From: Bacillus altitudinis 41KF2b
GTDB lineage: Bacteria; Bacillota; Bacilli; Bacillales; Bacillaceae
Assembly: GCF_000691145.1 (NCBI RefSeq)
Contig: NZ_ASJC01000007.1
Coordinates: forward strand, 62,001 to 126,000
DNA: 64,000 nt
Direction of reading: 5' to 3'
Shown: positions 42,431 through 50,313 of the stretch, piece by piece
How positions within the stretch are numbered: position 1 is the first letter of the stretch
How the letters are laid out: each line of letters starts with the position of its first letter
Program-made: the position numbers and the translations under genes
The notes under the pieces: model-generated
What the model saw: the letters and a program-made list of their open reading frames with translations, nothing else
Told to the model about the DNA's origin: nothing
The model's database searches: none

Positions 42431-42475
42431 AAAAATCGTCACATGGAAGCAACTGACTTCCATGTGACGATTTTT
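42431..42475. terminator. Bidirectional terminator between spsM and msrB
   Basis: An unusually long perfect stem of 19 bp (42431-42449 with 42457-42475) with a 7-nt loop and T runs at both ends. Confidence 0.92.
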
Positions 42476-42482
42476 AAATCAA

Positions 42483-42914
42483 TTATTGAAAGATGTGTTT
42501 CAAATGACCGTAGCCTTCTTTTTCAAGATCATCCTTCGGGATAAACTTTAAAGCGGCAGAATTAATACAATACCGAAGACCGTTTGGCCCTGGGCCGTCA
42601 GGGAATACATGACCAAGGTGAGAGTCGGCCGTCTTACTGCGAACTTCTGTCCGCACCATGCCATGGCTCGTATCTACTTTCTCTTCTACCTCTTGATCTT
42701 CAATCGGTTTTGTAAAACTTGGCCAGCCGCAATGGGCATCAAATTTATCTAATGAAGAAAACAATGGTTTGCCTGAAATGATATCTACATAAATGCCCTC
42801 TTCCTTATGATCCCAAAATTCATTTTGAAATGGCGGCTCAGTTCCATTATTTTGCGTCACTTCGTACTGCATTCGGTTTAATTCTTTGATGCGCTGCTCT
42901 TTTTCGTTAGCCAT
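42483..42914 (-). CDS. msrB: Peptide methionine-R-sulfoxide reductase MsrB
   Basis: 143 aa. Motifs: [18 protein letters not shown] and [11 protein letters not shown] with the catalytic Cys (and a CGWPSF cysteine). It lacks the paired CxxC zinc motifs present in many MsrB proteins. Reduces Met-R-sulfoxide using thioredoxin. Its ATG shares one base with the msrA stop (TAATG), so the two are translationally coupled. Equivalent to B. subtilis yppQ. Confidence 0.95.
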   Translation of the reverse strand: MANEKEQRIKELNRMQYEVTQNNGTEPPFQNEFWDHKEEGIYVDIISGKPLFSSLDKFDAHCGWPSFTKPIEDQEVEEKVDTSHGMVRTEVRSKTADSHLGHVFPDGPGPNGLRYCINSAALKFIPKDDLEKEGYGHLKHIFQ

Positions 42915-43447
42915 TATTTATCACTCCAATGAGATTGAATAAAACCTGCTCTGCCCGAACCGACATGGTATCGTTCGTAGTGCATTTTGTTCTTTTTATA
43001 ATAATGCTGATGATATTCCTCAGCAGGATAAAAAGGACCAGCCTCTAAAATTTCTGTCACGATTGGCTTTTGGAAAACTCCACTTTGGCTCAGCTGCTCT
43101 TTTGATATTTCTGCAAGTTGCCTTTGTTTTTCATTGTGGACATAAATCCCTGTACGGTAGGACTCTCCTCTATCACCAAATTGTCCTCCATCATCTGTTG
43201 GGTCTATTTGCTGCCAATATAGTTCTAATAGCTTCTCATACGGAAAAACGTCTGGATCAAAGGTAATTTGAACGGCTTCTCTATGGCCTGTCGTATTTGT
43301 ACATACTTCCTCATAGGTTGGATTCACTGTATGTCCGCCAGTATACCCTGATTCAACTTTGATAATGCCTGGCTGTTCATCAAAAGGTTTAACCATACAC
43401 CAGAAACAGCCTCCAGCAAATGTGGCTAATTCTTGTTTTTCAGACAT
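42914..43447 (-). CDS. msrA: Peptide methionine-S-sulfoxide reductase MsrA
   Basis: 177 aa with the GCFWC active site (nucleophile Cys14) and [14 protein letters not shown] plus YHQHYYKKN segments of the family. Reduces Met-S-sulfoxide. First gene of msrAB, divergent from ypoP. Equivalent to B. subtilis yppP. GGGGGC upstream of the ATG. Confidence 0.95.
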   Translation of the reverse strand: MSEKQELATFAGGCFWCMVKPFDEQPGIIKVESGYTGGHTVNPTYEEVCTNTTGHREAVQITFDPDVFPYEKLLELYWQQIDPTDDGGQFGDRGESYRTGIYVHNEKQRQLAEISKEQLSQSGVFQKPIVTEILEAGPFYPAEEYHQHYYKKNKMHYERYHVGSGRAGFIQSHWSDK

Positions 43448-43475
43448 ATTAGTGCCCCCTTCATTTAAAAAATGG

Positions 43476-43498
43476 TATCATCATATTATAACATGATA
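43476..43498. promoter_or_regulatory. Inverted repeat on the msrA -10 region
   Basis: TATCAT (43476-43481) and ATGATA (43493-43498) flank a minus-strand TATAAT (43490-43485). This is a possible operator between msrA and the divergent MarR-type gene ypoP, but the arms are only 6 bp and A/T-rich. Confidence 0.3.
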
Positions 43499-43585
43499 AA
43501 AAATAATGAAAATGATACGACTTGTATACCTAAAAACAAATGAAAGCATTCTGTCGTATCTTAAAATATAATGGGGGTTTAATGA

Positions 43586-44017
43586 TTGGAACAAAGAAAA
43601 CAAATGATGTATGAAATGGATACTTTACTGAGAACCGTATTTAAGCAAATACGTTATGAAATTAACAGCCTGCTTGAAAACGAATTATCTCGGAATGAAT
43701 TTCTCATTTTAAATCTGCTGCGTGAACAAGGCGCAAAAAAAGTAACGGAGTTCGCCTCAATTCTCGGTGTATCAGCAAGCCATATTACAGCTGTAACCGA
43801 CACACTTGTAGAAAAAGGCTGGATCACTCGTATCCGTTCAAAAGAGGATCGACGCATCATCAAAATCCACTTAACCGATAAGGGTAAGGAAATTACTGAG
43901 CATTTTGAGAAAAAGAAAACAGAATACTTCATGGAACGATTTGAATCATTTGATGATGAAGAACTGAAAACGATGATCAAATTATTTAAAAAGCTGGATA
44001 AAAGTCAAAAAGATTAA
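43586..44017 (+). CDS. ypoP: MarR-family regulator YpoP
   Basis: 143 aa with a MarR winged helix: VTEFASILGVSASHITAVTDTLVEKGWI (recognition region, written here in part) and the wing RSKEDRRIIKIHLTDKG. Starts at TTG 43586 with GGGGGT upstream; ATG 43604 is an alternative. No conserved sensing cysteine is visible (the sequence has none), so it is not OhrR-like. Divergent from msrAB, whose promoter it might control (inference). Confidence 0.88.
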   Translation: MEQRKQMMYEMDTLLRTVFKQIRYEINSLLENELSRNEFLILNLLREQGAKKVTEFASILGVSASHITAVTDTLVEKGWITRIRSKEDRRIIKIHLTDKGKEITEHFEKKKTEYFMERFESFDDEELKTMIKLFKKLDKSQKD

Positions 44018-44069
44018 GCATAGATTTTAGCGTGGAGGATATGCTACGGATAAAAAGGTGGAATGAACC

Positions 44070-44330
44070 ATGACAAGTCCATATCTTTGTCCGAACTGCA
44101 AAACCAACAGAACGCGTTTTAATCTCATCGAGCAGCATTCAGAACCTGTGAAACTTGATCCAGCAACTGGAGCTATTGTCGAAACATATGAAGGAGATCA
44201 GCTTTCTCCTTTTCACATGAACTATCAAGGACCGAAAATCAAAGTCCAGTGCGGCGTTTGCGGATTAATTGAGGATGAAAAAACGTTCATTAAGTTGGCT
44301 GAATATCATCAATATTCATCTCCTTCTTAA
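44070..44330 (+). CDS. Zinc-ribbon-like small protein
   Basis: 86 aa with CPNC at residues 7-10 and CGVC around residue 66, a four-cysteine zinc ribbon enclosing a beta-rich stretch (RFNLIEQHSEPVKLD). AAAAGGTGG precedes the ATG. Family not recognised. It lies 52 nt after ypoP and is followed by a terminator, so it may be co-transcribed with it. Confidence 0.7.
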   Translation: MTSPYLCPNCKTNRTRFNLIEQHSEPVKLDPATGAIVETYEGDQLSPFHMNYQGPKIKVQCGVCGLIEDEKTFIKLAEYHQYSSPS

Positions 44331-44336
44331 TACGAG

Positions 44337-44364
44337 AGCCTGACACTTTTTGTCAGGCTTTTTT
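44337..44364 (+). terminator. Terminator after the zinc-ribbon gene
   Basis: AGCCTGACA / TGTCAGGCT perfect 9-bp stem and CTTTT loop, followed by TTTTT. Confidence 0.88.
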
Positions 44365-44447
44365 CTATGTTTCTTTTGCCTATACAGATCGTCCCTTTCT
44401 TGCATACGCTACAAAAAACACATTGCAGAGAAAGAAGGGATAAAGAC

Positions 44448-45116
44448 GTGCAGCAGCTCTACGAGATGAATCAATTTCTATATCGTCCATTAGCTACCTT
44501 TCCCCCATACCATCTGAGAAACACCATTTCCAAAGCTGTTATTCGATTATTTCACGCTGCACCGGATTTAAGTGAGCTTGCTGTATTTGTAAATCAGCAG
44601 CCAATCCAAAAAAAGCTGCCATACGGTCAGCTGTCTGCTTATATGGAATGGGATGAGGGTGTTTATGAGATAGAAGTATTCAAGCTGGCTACAAAAGAAA
44701 GAATTCTTTCTTCTCGTATGATGATTAATGGAAACGAGACTTACACGCTATGTATCACAGGAGCTCGTACCGGCTTTGCGCTGCTCACAGAAAAGCAAGA
44801 CTCGCTGATTAAGCAAGAAGAGCTATCAGCACTCACGTTTATCCAGCTGTCACCAGACCTCCCTTTCATTGATATATATGAACGAGATCAAGGCATGTTA
44901 TCAAAGGAGCTCGGATATGTGAACGGCACCCAAACCCACCACTTCTCTCCGAATAAGTATCACTTTGAATTAAAAGCTGCCGGTACTCAAAGTGTACTGC
45001 TAGATATTCCGAAAGTTCACCTGCAAACAAAGCGGGCCTATCTTATTTTACTTCATGGATTTGCAAACGGAGAGCCAGAGCTAATGGCAAAAGTCGTCTT
45101 GTCTCACCAAATGTAA
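44448..45116 (+). CDS. DUF4397-domain protein
   Basis: About 222 aa from GTG 44448 (AAGAAGGGA 7 nt upstream). Contains the DUF4397 pattern AVIRLFHAAPDLSELAVFVN ... PYGQLSAYMEW, then further beta strands (FIDIYERDQGMLSKELGYVN). The family is usually exported and sugar- or wall-related. Here no signal peptide is seen, so the protein may be cytosolic or exported otherwise. Its stop is right next to the duplicated terminator and repeat copy 2. Confidence 0.75.
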   Translation: MQQLYEMNQFLYRPLATFPPYHLRNTISKAVIRLFHAAPDLSELAVFVNQQPIQKKLPYGQLSAYMEWDEGVYEIEVFKLATKERILSSRMMINGNETYTLCITGARTGFALLTEKQDSLIKQEELSALTFIQLSPDLPFIDIYERDQGMLSKELGYVNGTQTHHFSPNKYHFELKAAGTQSVLLDIPKVHLQTKRAYLILLHGFANGEPELMAKVVLSHQM

Positions 45117-45118
45117 AA

Positions 45119-45145
45119 AGAGCCTTTCCAAATGGAAAAGGCTCT
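45119..45145 (+). terminator. Terminator hairpin after the DUF4397 gene (left copy)
   Basis: AGAGCCTTTCC / GGAAAAGGCTCT stem with one bulge. It is followed directly by the repeat at 45146 instead of a T run. A 23-bp identical copy of the hairpin recurs at 45280-45302. Confidence 0.7.
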
Positions 45146-45278
45146 CAGCGTGTAGACAAAGCCTCGCATTCGGTGTCAGTCCTGCGTGCCGGTGCTCACG
45201 AATGTCACATTCACTCTGCGCCAGTACTCGTCCTTCCTAGAATACAAAGGTTTTCTATTCCGCTGAAAAGAAGACAAA
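45146..45278 (+). repeat. Dispersed intergenic repeat, copy 2
   Basis: The 120-bp core (45146-45265) starts CAGCGTG and ends CCGCTG and is about 89% identical to copy 1 with no gaps. The tail AAAAGAAGACAAA is also shared. The internal hairpin has a perfect GAATGT / ACATTC apex. Like copy 1 it lies between convergent genes, here the DUF4397 gene and ypmT, and is flanked by two identical copies of the local terminator. Confidence 0.85.
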
Positions 45279-45279
45279 C

Positions 45280-45302
45280 AGCCTTTCCAAATGGAAAAGG
45301 CT
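45280..45302 (-). terminator. Terminator hairpin after ypmT (right copy)
   Basis: Identical over 23 bp to 45121-45143. It abuts the end of ypmT (stop at 45305), which it could terminate on the minus strand. Confidence 0.6.
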
Positions 45303-45304
45303 AT

Positions 45305-45502
45305 TTACGAGACATCTTCAGCTTTTTCTTGTTTTTGAAAATCAAAAGCAAGAATCATGGTACCTAAAAATAATGCACAATAGGCGATATTTAAGTAAAA
45401 CTGGTCGATATTTTCTGCTTTTAAATGAGAGGCAGCTGTCATGCCAAAGTATGCAGCAAATAAAAGCGACAGTAAACTAAAATATTGATAGACTCGCTTC
45501 AT
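45305..45502 (-). CDS. ypmT: YpmT, small membrane protein
   Basis: 65 aa with two membrane spans (YFSLLSLLFAAYFGMTA and NIAYCALFLGTMILAF) and a charged tail (QKQEKAEDVS). Matches B. subtilis YpmT in size and place next to ypmS. Function unknown. AGGAGTG precedes the ATG. Confidence 0.82.
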   Translation of the reverse strand: MKRVYQYFSLLSLLFAAYFGMTAASHLKAENIDQFYLNIAYCALFLGTMILAFDFQKQEKAEDVS

Positions 45503-45526
45503 CGTTTCACTCCTGACTTACACGTT

Positions 45527-46093
45527 CTATTGCTTTGGGTGATAATATGAGAATTCAATTTCATCATTCTCAAGATCAATTTTATTCGCTTTGACATACA
45601 TATCATTCGTCAGCGGCATTTCTGAAAGGCGCACTTCCACCGTTTTTTGGTCTGGTTTCACATGAACGAAATCAGGCAGTTCATAGAATTGACCCATGTA
45701 ACTTAAAACAAAACTGATTGGGATGCTTAATTGTCCAATTGAAAAGTCATCTACTTTCAGCAGAACATCCCCGTTATCTTCAACAGTTGGTGTAAATGAT
45801 ACATTTGCATTAATCGTTGAAGAAAAAGCTTTGATTGCACCTGTTACTTTCACATCTTGGTCAATCGCAACATGAAAGTCGGGCATATCGCTTGATCCTT
45901 GGTTTTTCAAATAATCATTGACAAAGCTGGTGAGCGATTCTTTTGAACTAGAAATGTTAAAAGCATACTCGCTGTTCACTTCTTTTTTCGAAGCGGATTG
46001 ATCGCTCGGCAGCAGCATAAAAATACCGCATACAAGAACAATTAATAGATTAATTGACAGTAAAATAAAAAATAAACTCTTCCATTTTTTCAT
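45527..46093 (-). CDS. ypmS: YpmS, DUF2140 membrane-anchored protein
   Basis: 188 aa with an N-terminal membrane anchor (WKSLFFILLSINLLIVLVCG) and an extracytoplasmic beta-rich domain (DVKVTGAIKAFSSTINANVS, DVLLKVDDFSIGQLSIPISF) of the DUF2140 family. Sequence, length and neighbours match B. subtilis YpmS. Function unknown. It follows ypmR by 9 nt, so the two are in one operon. Confidence 0.85.
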   Translation of the reverse strand: MKKWKSLFFILLSINLLIVLVCGIFMLLPSDQSASKKEVNSEYAFNISSSKESLTSFVNDYLKNQGSSDMPDFHVAIDQDVKVTGAIKAFSSTINANVSFTPTVEDNGDVLLKVDDFSIGQLSIPISFVLSYMGQFYELPDFVHVKPDQKTVEVRLSEMPLTNDMYVKANKIDLENDEIEFSYYHPKQ

Positions 46094-46102
46094 CTTTTCA
46101 CC

Positions 46103-46864
46103 CTATTCCTTCGGCAGTCCTTCTTTTTTCACTTCTGAGAATAAACGATTTGCCATAAGAGAGTACCCCTTTTGGTTTGGGTGGAAATCATCATCTGCCA
46201 GTAATTTTTCATCTTGATCATCTTCAAATAAATCTGCTACATCGATCATATCAGCATTGCCGTCTTTTTTTAGTTCTTTTTCGGCAGCAGCATTCCAGTC
46301 TTTGACGACCTCATCAATATCTCTCAGCTCAGACAAGCTGAACTTAAAAGGATTGTACATACTGACATACATGATCTTTGCATGGTCATTATGCTCTCTT
46401 AATTGAGCAAGAATGGTCTTAAAACGCTCTTCAAAAGGACCTTGCTCTTTTTGAAAAGGAGCAAATGTCAAGTTGAGCACATTTTGACGGACGACATGCA
46501 TTAAGTCATTTCCGCCGATCGTAAAGAAAATATAATCAGCGTCTTTCAGTCCATCCTGCACTTTTTTTTCTTTTAATCTTTTTAATAAATCTACCGTTCT
46601 ACTGCCTTTAATGGCATAGTTTTTTAATGTAACAGACTGTACACCGTCCACCGCTTCTATCTTGTCACGGGTGATGCCGGCATACCCTTTTTTATTTTGA
46701 TCTCCGATTCCTTCTGTTAAGGAATCTCCAACCGCTGCGATCGTAATATGTTCTTTTACGTTTTGTGTGTCTTCTAGTTTATCCTTTATGCCAGCCTCTT
46801 GTGCGGAACATGCAGAAAGAACAAAAGCTAGAGACATCACAATCAAAATCAAACGAGCCTTCAA
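46103..46864 (-). CDS. ypmR: YpmR, SGNH/GDSL lipase-like lipoprotein
   Basis: About 253 aa from a TTG at 46864 (AAGGAGGG about 9 nt upstream). Lipoprotein signal ending in the lipobox LSAC, then an SGNH hydrolase domain: block I AVGDSLTEG with the catalytic Ser, block III GGND with Asn, and the C-terminal DDFHPNQKGY with catalytic Asp and His. A surface-anchored esterase of unknown substrate. The longer frame from ATG 46918 would put the signal peptide internally. Confidence 0.88.
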   Translation of the reverse strand: MKARLILIVMSLAFVLSACSAQEAGIKDKLEDTQNVKEHITIAAVGDSLTEGIGDQNKKGYAGITRDKIEAVDGVQSVTLKNYAIKGSRTVDLLKRLKEKKVQDGLKDADYIFFTIGGNDLMHVVRQNVLNLTFAPFQKEQGPFEERFKTILAQLREHNDHAKIMYVSMYNPFKFSLSELRDIDEVVKDWNAAAEKELKKDGNADMIDVADLFEDDQDEKLLADDDFHPNQKGYSLMANRLFSEVKKEGLPKE

Positions 46865-46933
46865 ACGATGATGTCCCTCCTTTTTCTGATTAAAAAAGTG
46901 TATCATGTTTTCGCTCATTTGAACATCCTTATG

Positions 46934-47530
46934 CTAGCTTCGATTCAGTGTTTTGATGTCCTTGATGATTTCATCATATGGCGTATTTTGAACACCATCA
47001 TAGTTTTTCATCACTTTTCCTTCTTGATCAACGAGGAAAAACAGAGATTGGTGTATCACTTGGTCTTCGTCTTCAGGTTTTTTCACAATCGTCTTAAAGC
47101 TTTTCATTGCAAATTTTTCAATCGCTGACTGCGAGTAACCAGTGAGAAAATCCCAATTTTTAAAGGATAATGGATATGCTTTTGCAAATTCCTTTAGCTT
47201 TTTCGGTGAATCCACCTCTGGATCGACGCTAAATGAAATAATGTGCGCATCCAATTTTTCTTCTTTTAACCGTTTTTGTAGCTCTGTCATATGTGCGGTC
47301 ATCGGCGGGCAAATCGTTTCACAGCTTGTGAAAATAAAATCTGCCACCCAGACTTTCCCCTTTAAATCGTCGAGAGACACCTTTTGACCATCCTGGTTTT
47401 GATACTCAAACGGCTGGATTTGATAATTTAATGCATCCTTGATTTGTCCATTTGAACATGAGACTAAAAGAAGCACGCTTATAATCGTAAGCGCACCAAA
47501 TAAGGCTCCCCTTTTTGTATACATGACCAT
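46934..47530 (-). CDS. ypmQ: Sco copper chaperone (YpmQ)
   Basis: 198 aa lipoprotein (lipobox VSC, Cys25) with a thioredoxin-like Sco1/SenC domain. Copper ligands: Cys70 and Cys74 in SCETICPP and His160 in QVIHQS. In B. subtilis this protein is needed to assemble the CuA centre of cytochrome c oxidase. It is exposed on the outer face of the membrane. ypmR starts 70 nt downstream. Confidence 0.93.
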   Translation of the reverse strand: MVMYTKRGALFGALTIISVLLLVSCSNGQIKDALNYQIQPFEYQNQDGQKVSLDDLKGKVWVADFIFTSCETICPPMTAHMTELQKRLKEEKLDAHIISFSVDPEVDSPKKLKEFAKAYPLSFKNWDFLTGYSQSAIEKFAMKSFKTIVKKPEDEDQVIHQSLFFLVDQEGKVMKNYDGVQNTPYDEIIKDIKTLNRS

Positions 47531-47546
47531 TACATCCCCTTTTCAA

Positions 47547-48389
47547 TCAATCGGTATAAAAAGTAAAGCCTATAGCGCCCTTACCAGTATGACAGGAAAT
47601 AATCGGTGTTGTATAAGCGATGTCAACTAGTGCATCAGGTGTGTGATCAAGCAGTGCTGCTTTAAGCTTTTCTGCAAGTTCTAATGCGTCTGCATGTGCA
47701 ATCCCAATGGCCTGAACGGTTTTCCCTTTCACCGCCTGTACATACTGTTTTGTCAAATAGCGGACAAGAGCGGAGTAACTTCTCACATTCGCTTCTGGTG
47801 TGTATATGCCGTCTGTTAAGCTGGCAATTGGTTTAATATGAAGAAGTGAACCGATCAGCGCCTTTCCTCTTCCAATTCGTCCACCTTTCACGAGATTTTC
47901 TAATGTATCGATTGTGACAAATAGCTTTGTTTTAAGACGAATTTTGTCCATTTCTTTGAGGATGTCATCACGGCTTGCCCCTTTTTTTGCAAGCTCTGCT
48001 GCTTTGGTGACTTGAAACCCTAAACCATAGGAAATAAAATTCGAATCAATGACAGTGATATTCCCGTCTACCATTTTAGAAGCGCTTTCAGCAGTTTGAA
48101 CCGTACCACTCATCCCACCAGTTAAATGGATACTAATGACTTCGCTTCCATCTGCCGTCAGTTTTTCATATAATTCGACGAATTGACCGATCGCAGGTTG
48201 AGACGTTTTCGGCAGTTCCTCAGCGGCCTCCATTTTTTCAATAAATTCATCTGGCTGTATGTTCACTCGGTCAATATAATCAACCCCAGAAATGGAGATA
48301 TTGAGCGGAATGACATGAATGGAAAGATCATTGATTTTTTCTTGCGGAAGGTCCACAGTTGAATCTGTTACAATTTTAATTTGTTTCAC
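47547..48389 (-). CDS. DegV-family fatty-acid-binding protein
   Basis: 280 aa with the DegV signatures: VTDSTVDLP at the N-terminus, PKTSQPAIG, and ISIHLTGGMSGTVQTA, whose polar residues hold the carboxylate of a fatty acid. A C-terminal cysteine/His segment (PIISCHTGKGAIGF) is also usual. Members (FakB) present fatty acids to the kinase FakA. It is 16 nt upstream of ypmQ. I do not recall a DegV protein at this place in B. subtilis 168. Confidence 0.88.
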   Translation of the reverse strand: MKQIKIVTDSTVDLPQEKINDLSIHVIPLNISISGVDYIDRVNIQPDEFIEKMEAAEELPKTSQPAIGQFVELYEKLTADGSEVISIHLTGGMSGTVQTAESASKMVDGNITVIDSNFISYGLGFQVTKAAELAKKGASRDDILKEMDKIRLKTKLFVTIDTLENLVKGGRIGRGKALIGSLLHIKPIASLTDGIYTPEANVRSYSALVRYLTKQYVQAVKGKTVQAIGIAHADALELAEKLKAALLDHTPDALVDIAYTTPIISCHTGKGAIGFTFYTD

Positions 48390-48511
48390 TATCGTCTCAT
48401 CCTTGCTGTCTTAGTCTTTACATATGATATTACCTTATTTCGTGCATACTTGAAAACAACTGTCAGAACGTTTTTGAAATTGTCACATTTTCTTCTTTTC
48501 ATGTAAAAAAT

Positions 48512-48566
48512 CCTTGCCAAGATGAGTAGCCCCCATTTGAAAATGGCCGCTCACTCTCTTTGGCAA
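48512..48566 (-). terminator. Terminator after ypmP
   Basis: A long interrupted palindrome (outer arms CTTTGCCAA / TTGGCAAGG on the minus strand, apical CCATTT / AAATGG) followed by ATTTTTTAC. Confidence 0.75.
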
Positions 48567-48576
48567 AGATTCCAAT

Positions 48577-48828
48577 TTACGCATTGTGTTTTAGTGTAGG
48601 CTCTTGGTAGATCTGTTCATATGTGCTCCACTTGACGTTACGTTTCACATCCTCCCTGAAAGAGTACACATGCCTCTTTCCCTTAGATACATAGACTTTT
48701 TTCAAGAAAGCTTCAAGTCTAAAGGTGAGCATGAAACCATAGGATTCATCTCCCTTTAAAACAGGGACTTCTGTTACCTTGATCTGAGCTCCATCCATCC
48801 GTCTAAAACATATTGTTTTGAGCAGCAC
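48577..48828 (-). CDS. ypmP: YpmP, DUF2535 protein
   Basis: 83 aa, same length as B. subtilis YpmP. Basic, beta-rich (MLLKTICFRRMDGAQIKVTE ... YGFMLTFRLEAF). Function unknown. It lies 36 nt downstream of ilvA in the same direction and is probably co-transcribed with it. Confidence 0.85.
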   Translation of the reverse strand: MLLKTICFRRMDGAQIKVTEVPVLKGDESYGFMLTFRLEAFLKKVYVSKGKRHVYSFREDVKRNVKWSTYEQIYQEPTLKHNA

Positions 48829-48864
48829 AAACGATCAATCCTCTTTTCCAATTATCTGTTAAGC

Positions 48865-50133
48865 CTAAATAAATAGGTGGAATAAATCTTGATCTTTATT
48901 CACTTCAACATAGTGGAAGCCTTTTTTATTCATTCGGTCAATCAGCGCTGCATAGTCATCTCTTTCTTTCAATTCGATCCCAACAAGCGCAGGTCCTTTG
49001 CTTCGGTTATTCTTTTTCGTATATTCAAAGCGTGAGATATCATCATTTGGCCCTAACACTTCATCCAAAAATTCCCTGAGAGCACCTGCTCTTTGCGGAA
49101 AATTAACGATGAAATAATGCTGGAGTCCTTCATAAATCATGGAGCGTTCCTTGATTTCTTGCATTCGGCCAATGTCATTATTGCCTCCGCTGACAATACA
49201 AACGACATTTTTCCCTTTAATCTCCTCACGATGTGCATCTAAAGCCGCGATCGGTAACGCACCCGCTGGCTCAGCTACAATGGCACATTGATTATACAGC
49301 TCTAAAATGGTTGTACATACTTTTCCTTCTGGTACAAGACTAATCTTATCGACAACAGACTGAAGCGATGTAAACGTCTTTTCGCCAATCCGCTGAACCG
49401 CTGCTCCATCTACAAACTTATCTATTGAATCAAGTGTGACAACCTCCCCTTTCTCGTGGGAAGCATGAAGTGAGGCGGCACCAAGCGGCTCGACTGCAAT
49501 AATTTCTGTTTCTGGTGCGATATTTTTCATATACGTGCCAACGCCAGATAACAAACCTCCGCCCCCAACACTTGCAAATAAAAAGTGAGGCTCCACTTCG
49601 ATATCATTTAATATTTCTACAGCAGTTGTTCCTTGTCCTGCCATGACATCTAAATCATCAAATGGATGAATAAATTCCCGCTTTTCCTTATCTCCGCATT
49701 TGACTGCTTCATGATACGAATCATCAAAGGTATCTCCGGTTAAGATAATGTCAACATATTCTTTTCCGAAAAGCTCCACTTGAGATACTTTTTGCCTTGG
49801 TGTGGTAGCAGGCATAAAAATTTTTCCGTGGATACCTAAATATTTGCAAGAATAGGCAACGCCTTGTGCGTGATTTCCTGCACTGGCACAAACAATGCCG
49901 TTTTCTAGTTTTTCTTTTGGCAACTGGCTCATTTTATTAAAAGCGCCTCTTAATTTAAAAGAACGAACAACCTGCAGGTCCTCTCTTTTTAAGTAGACAT
50001 TACATTCATATCGTTCAGAAAGTCGCTCATTTTTTTGAAGTGGAGTATGAATCACTACATCCTTCAAATTTTGATGGGCTTTTAAGATGTCTTTCACTTG
50101 AATTAGCGTGTTTTCTTTGAGCAACGGTTTCAT
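48865..50133 (-). CDS. ilvA: Threonine deaminase IlvA
   Basis: 422 aa (same as B. subtilis), a PLP-dependent enzyme converting threonine to 2-oxobutyrate, first step of isoleucine synthesis. PLP lysine in RSFKLRGAFNKM, phosphate loop GGGGLLSG, and a C-terminal ACT-like regulatory domain (YFIVNFPQRAGALREFL onward). ATG 50133 is chosen (AAAGG 9 nt upstream) over 50139. A CodY-like box overlaps its promoter. Confidence 0.95.
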   Translation of the reverse strand: MKPLLKENTLIQVKDILKAHQNLKDVVIHTPLQKNERLSERYECNVYLKREDLQVVRSFKLRGAFNKMSQLPKEKLENGIVCASAGNHAQGVAYSCKYLGIHGKIFMPATTPRQKVSQVELFGKEYVDIILTGDTFDDSYHEAVKCGDKEKREFIHPFDDLDVMAGQGTTAVEILNDIEVEPHFLFASVGGGGLLSGVGTYMKNIAPETEIIAVEPLGAASLHASHEKGEVVTLDSIDKFVDGAAVQRIGEKTFTSLQSVVDKISLVPEGKVCTTILELYNQCAIVAEPAGALPIAALDAHREEIKGKNVVCIVSGGNNDIGRMQEIKERSMIYEGLQHYFIVNFPQRAGALREFLDEVLGPNDDISRFEYTKKNNRSKGPALVGIELKERDDYAALIDRMNKKGFHYVEVNKDQDLFHLFI

Positions 50134-50182
50134 GTACAAGATCCTTTCTCTTTAACCTTATTTAATTTGTCATTATAACATG

Positions 50183-50197
50183 AATATTCAAAAAATA
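50183..50197 (-). promoter_or_regulatory. CodY-like box upstream of ilvA
   Basis: AATATTCAAAAAATA matches AATTTTCWGAAAATT at 12 of 15 positions. It sits just upstream of a minus-strand TATAAT (50178-50173), in the spacer of the likely ilvA promoter, where CodY would repress. Agrees with CodY control of ilvA in B. subtilis. Confidence 0.55.
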
Positions 50198-50257
50198 AAC
50201 CAATAGATCATGGATCGGAGATAAATTTCATGAACTTTTTCGTTTTTCTATACATTT

Positions 50258-50293
50258 GTTCTAATTGGGTGTTATAATAAAACCAATTAGAAC
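50258..50293 (+). promoter_or_regulatory. Perfect 11-bp inverted repeat around the -10 of yplP
   Basis: GTTCTAATTGG (50258-50268) and CCAATTAGAAC (50283-50293) are exact reverse complements separated by 14 bp that contain TATAAT (50273-50278). No T run follows, so it does not look like a terminator; it looks like an operator spanning the yplP promoter. Regulator unknown. Confidence 0.55.
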
Positions 50294-50313
50294 CAAAAGA
50301 AAGGAATCGCTCG

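Noticed and set aside
43448..43585. Spx- or OhrR-type control of msrA/ypoP
   Set aside because: The TATCAT/ATGATA repeat is short and A/T-rich, YpoP has no sensing cysteine, and no clear consensus for either regulator was found.
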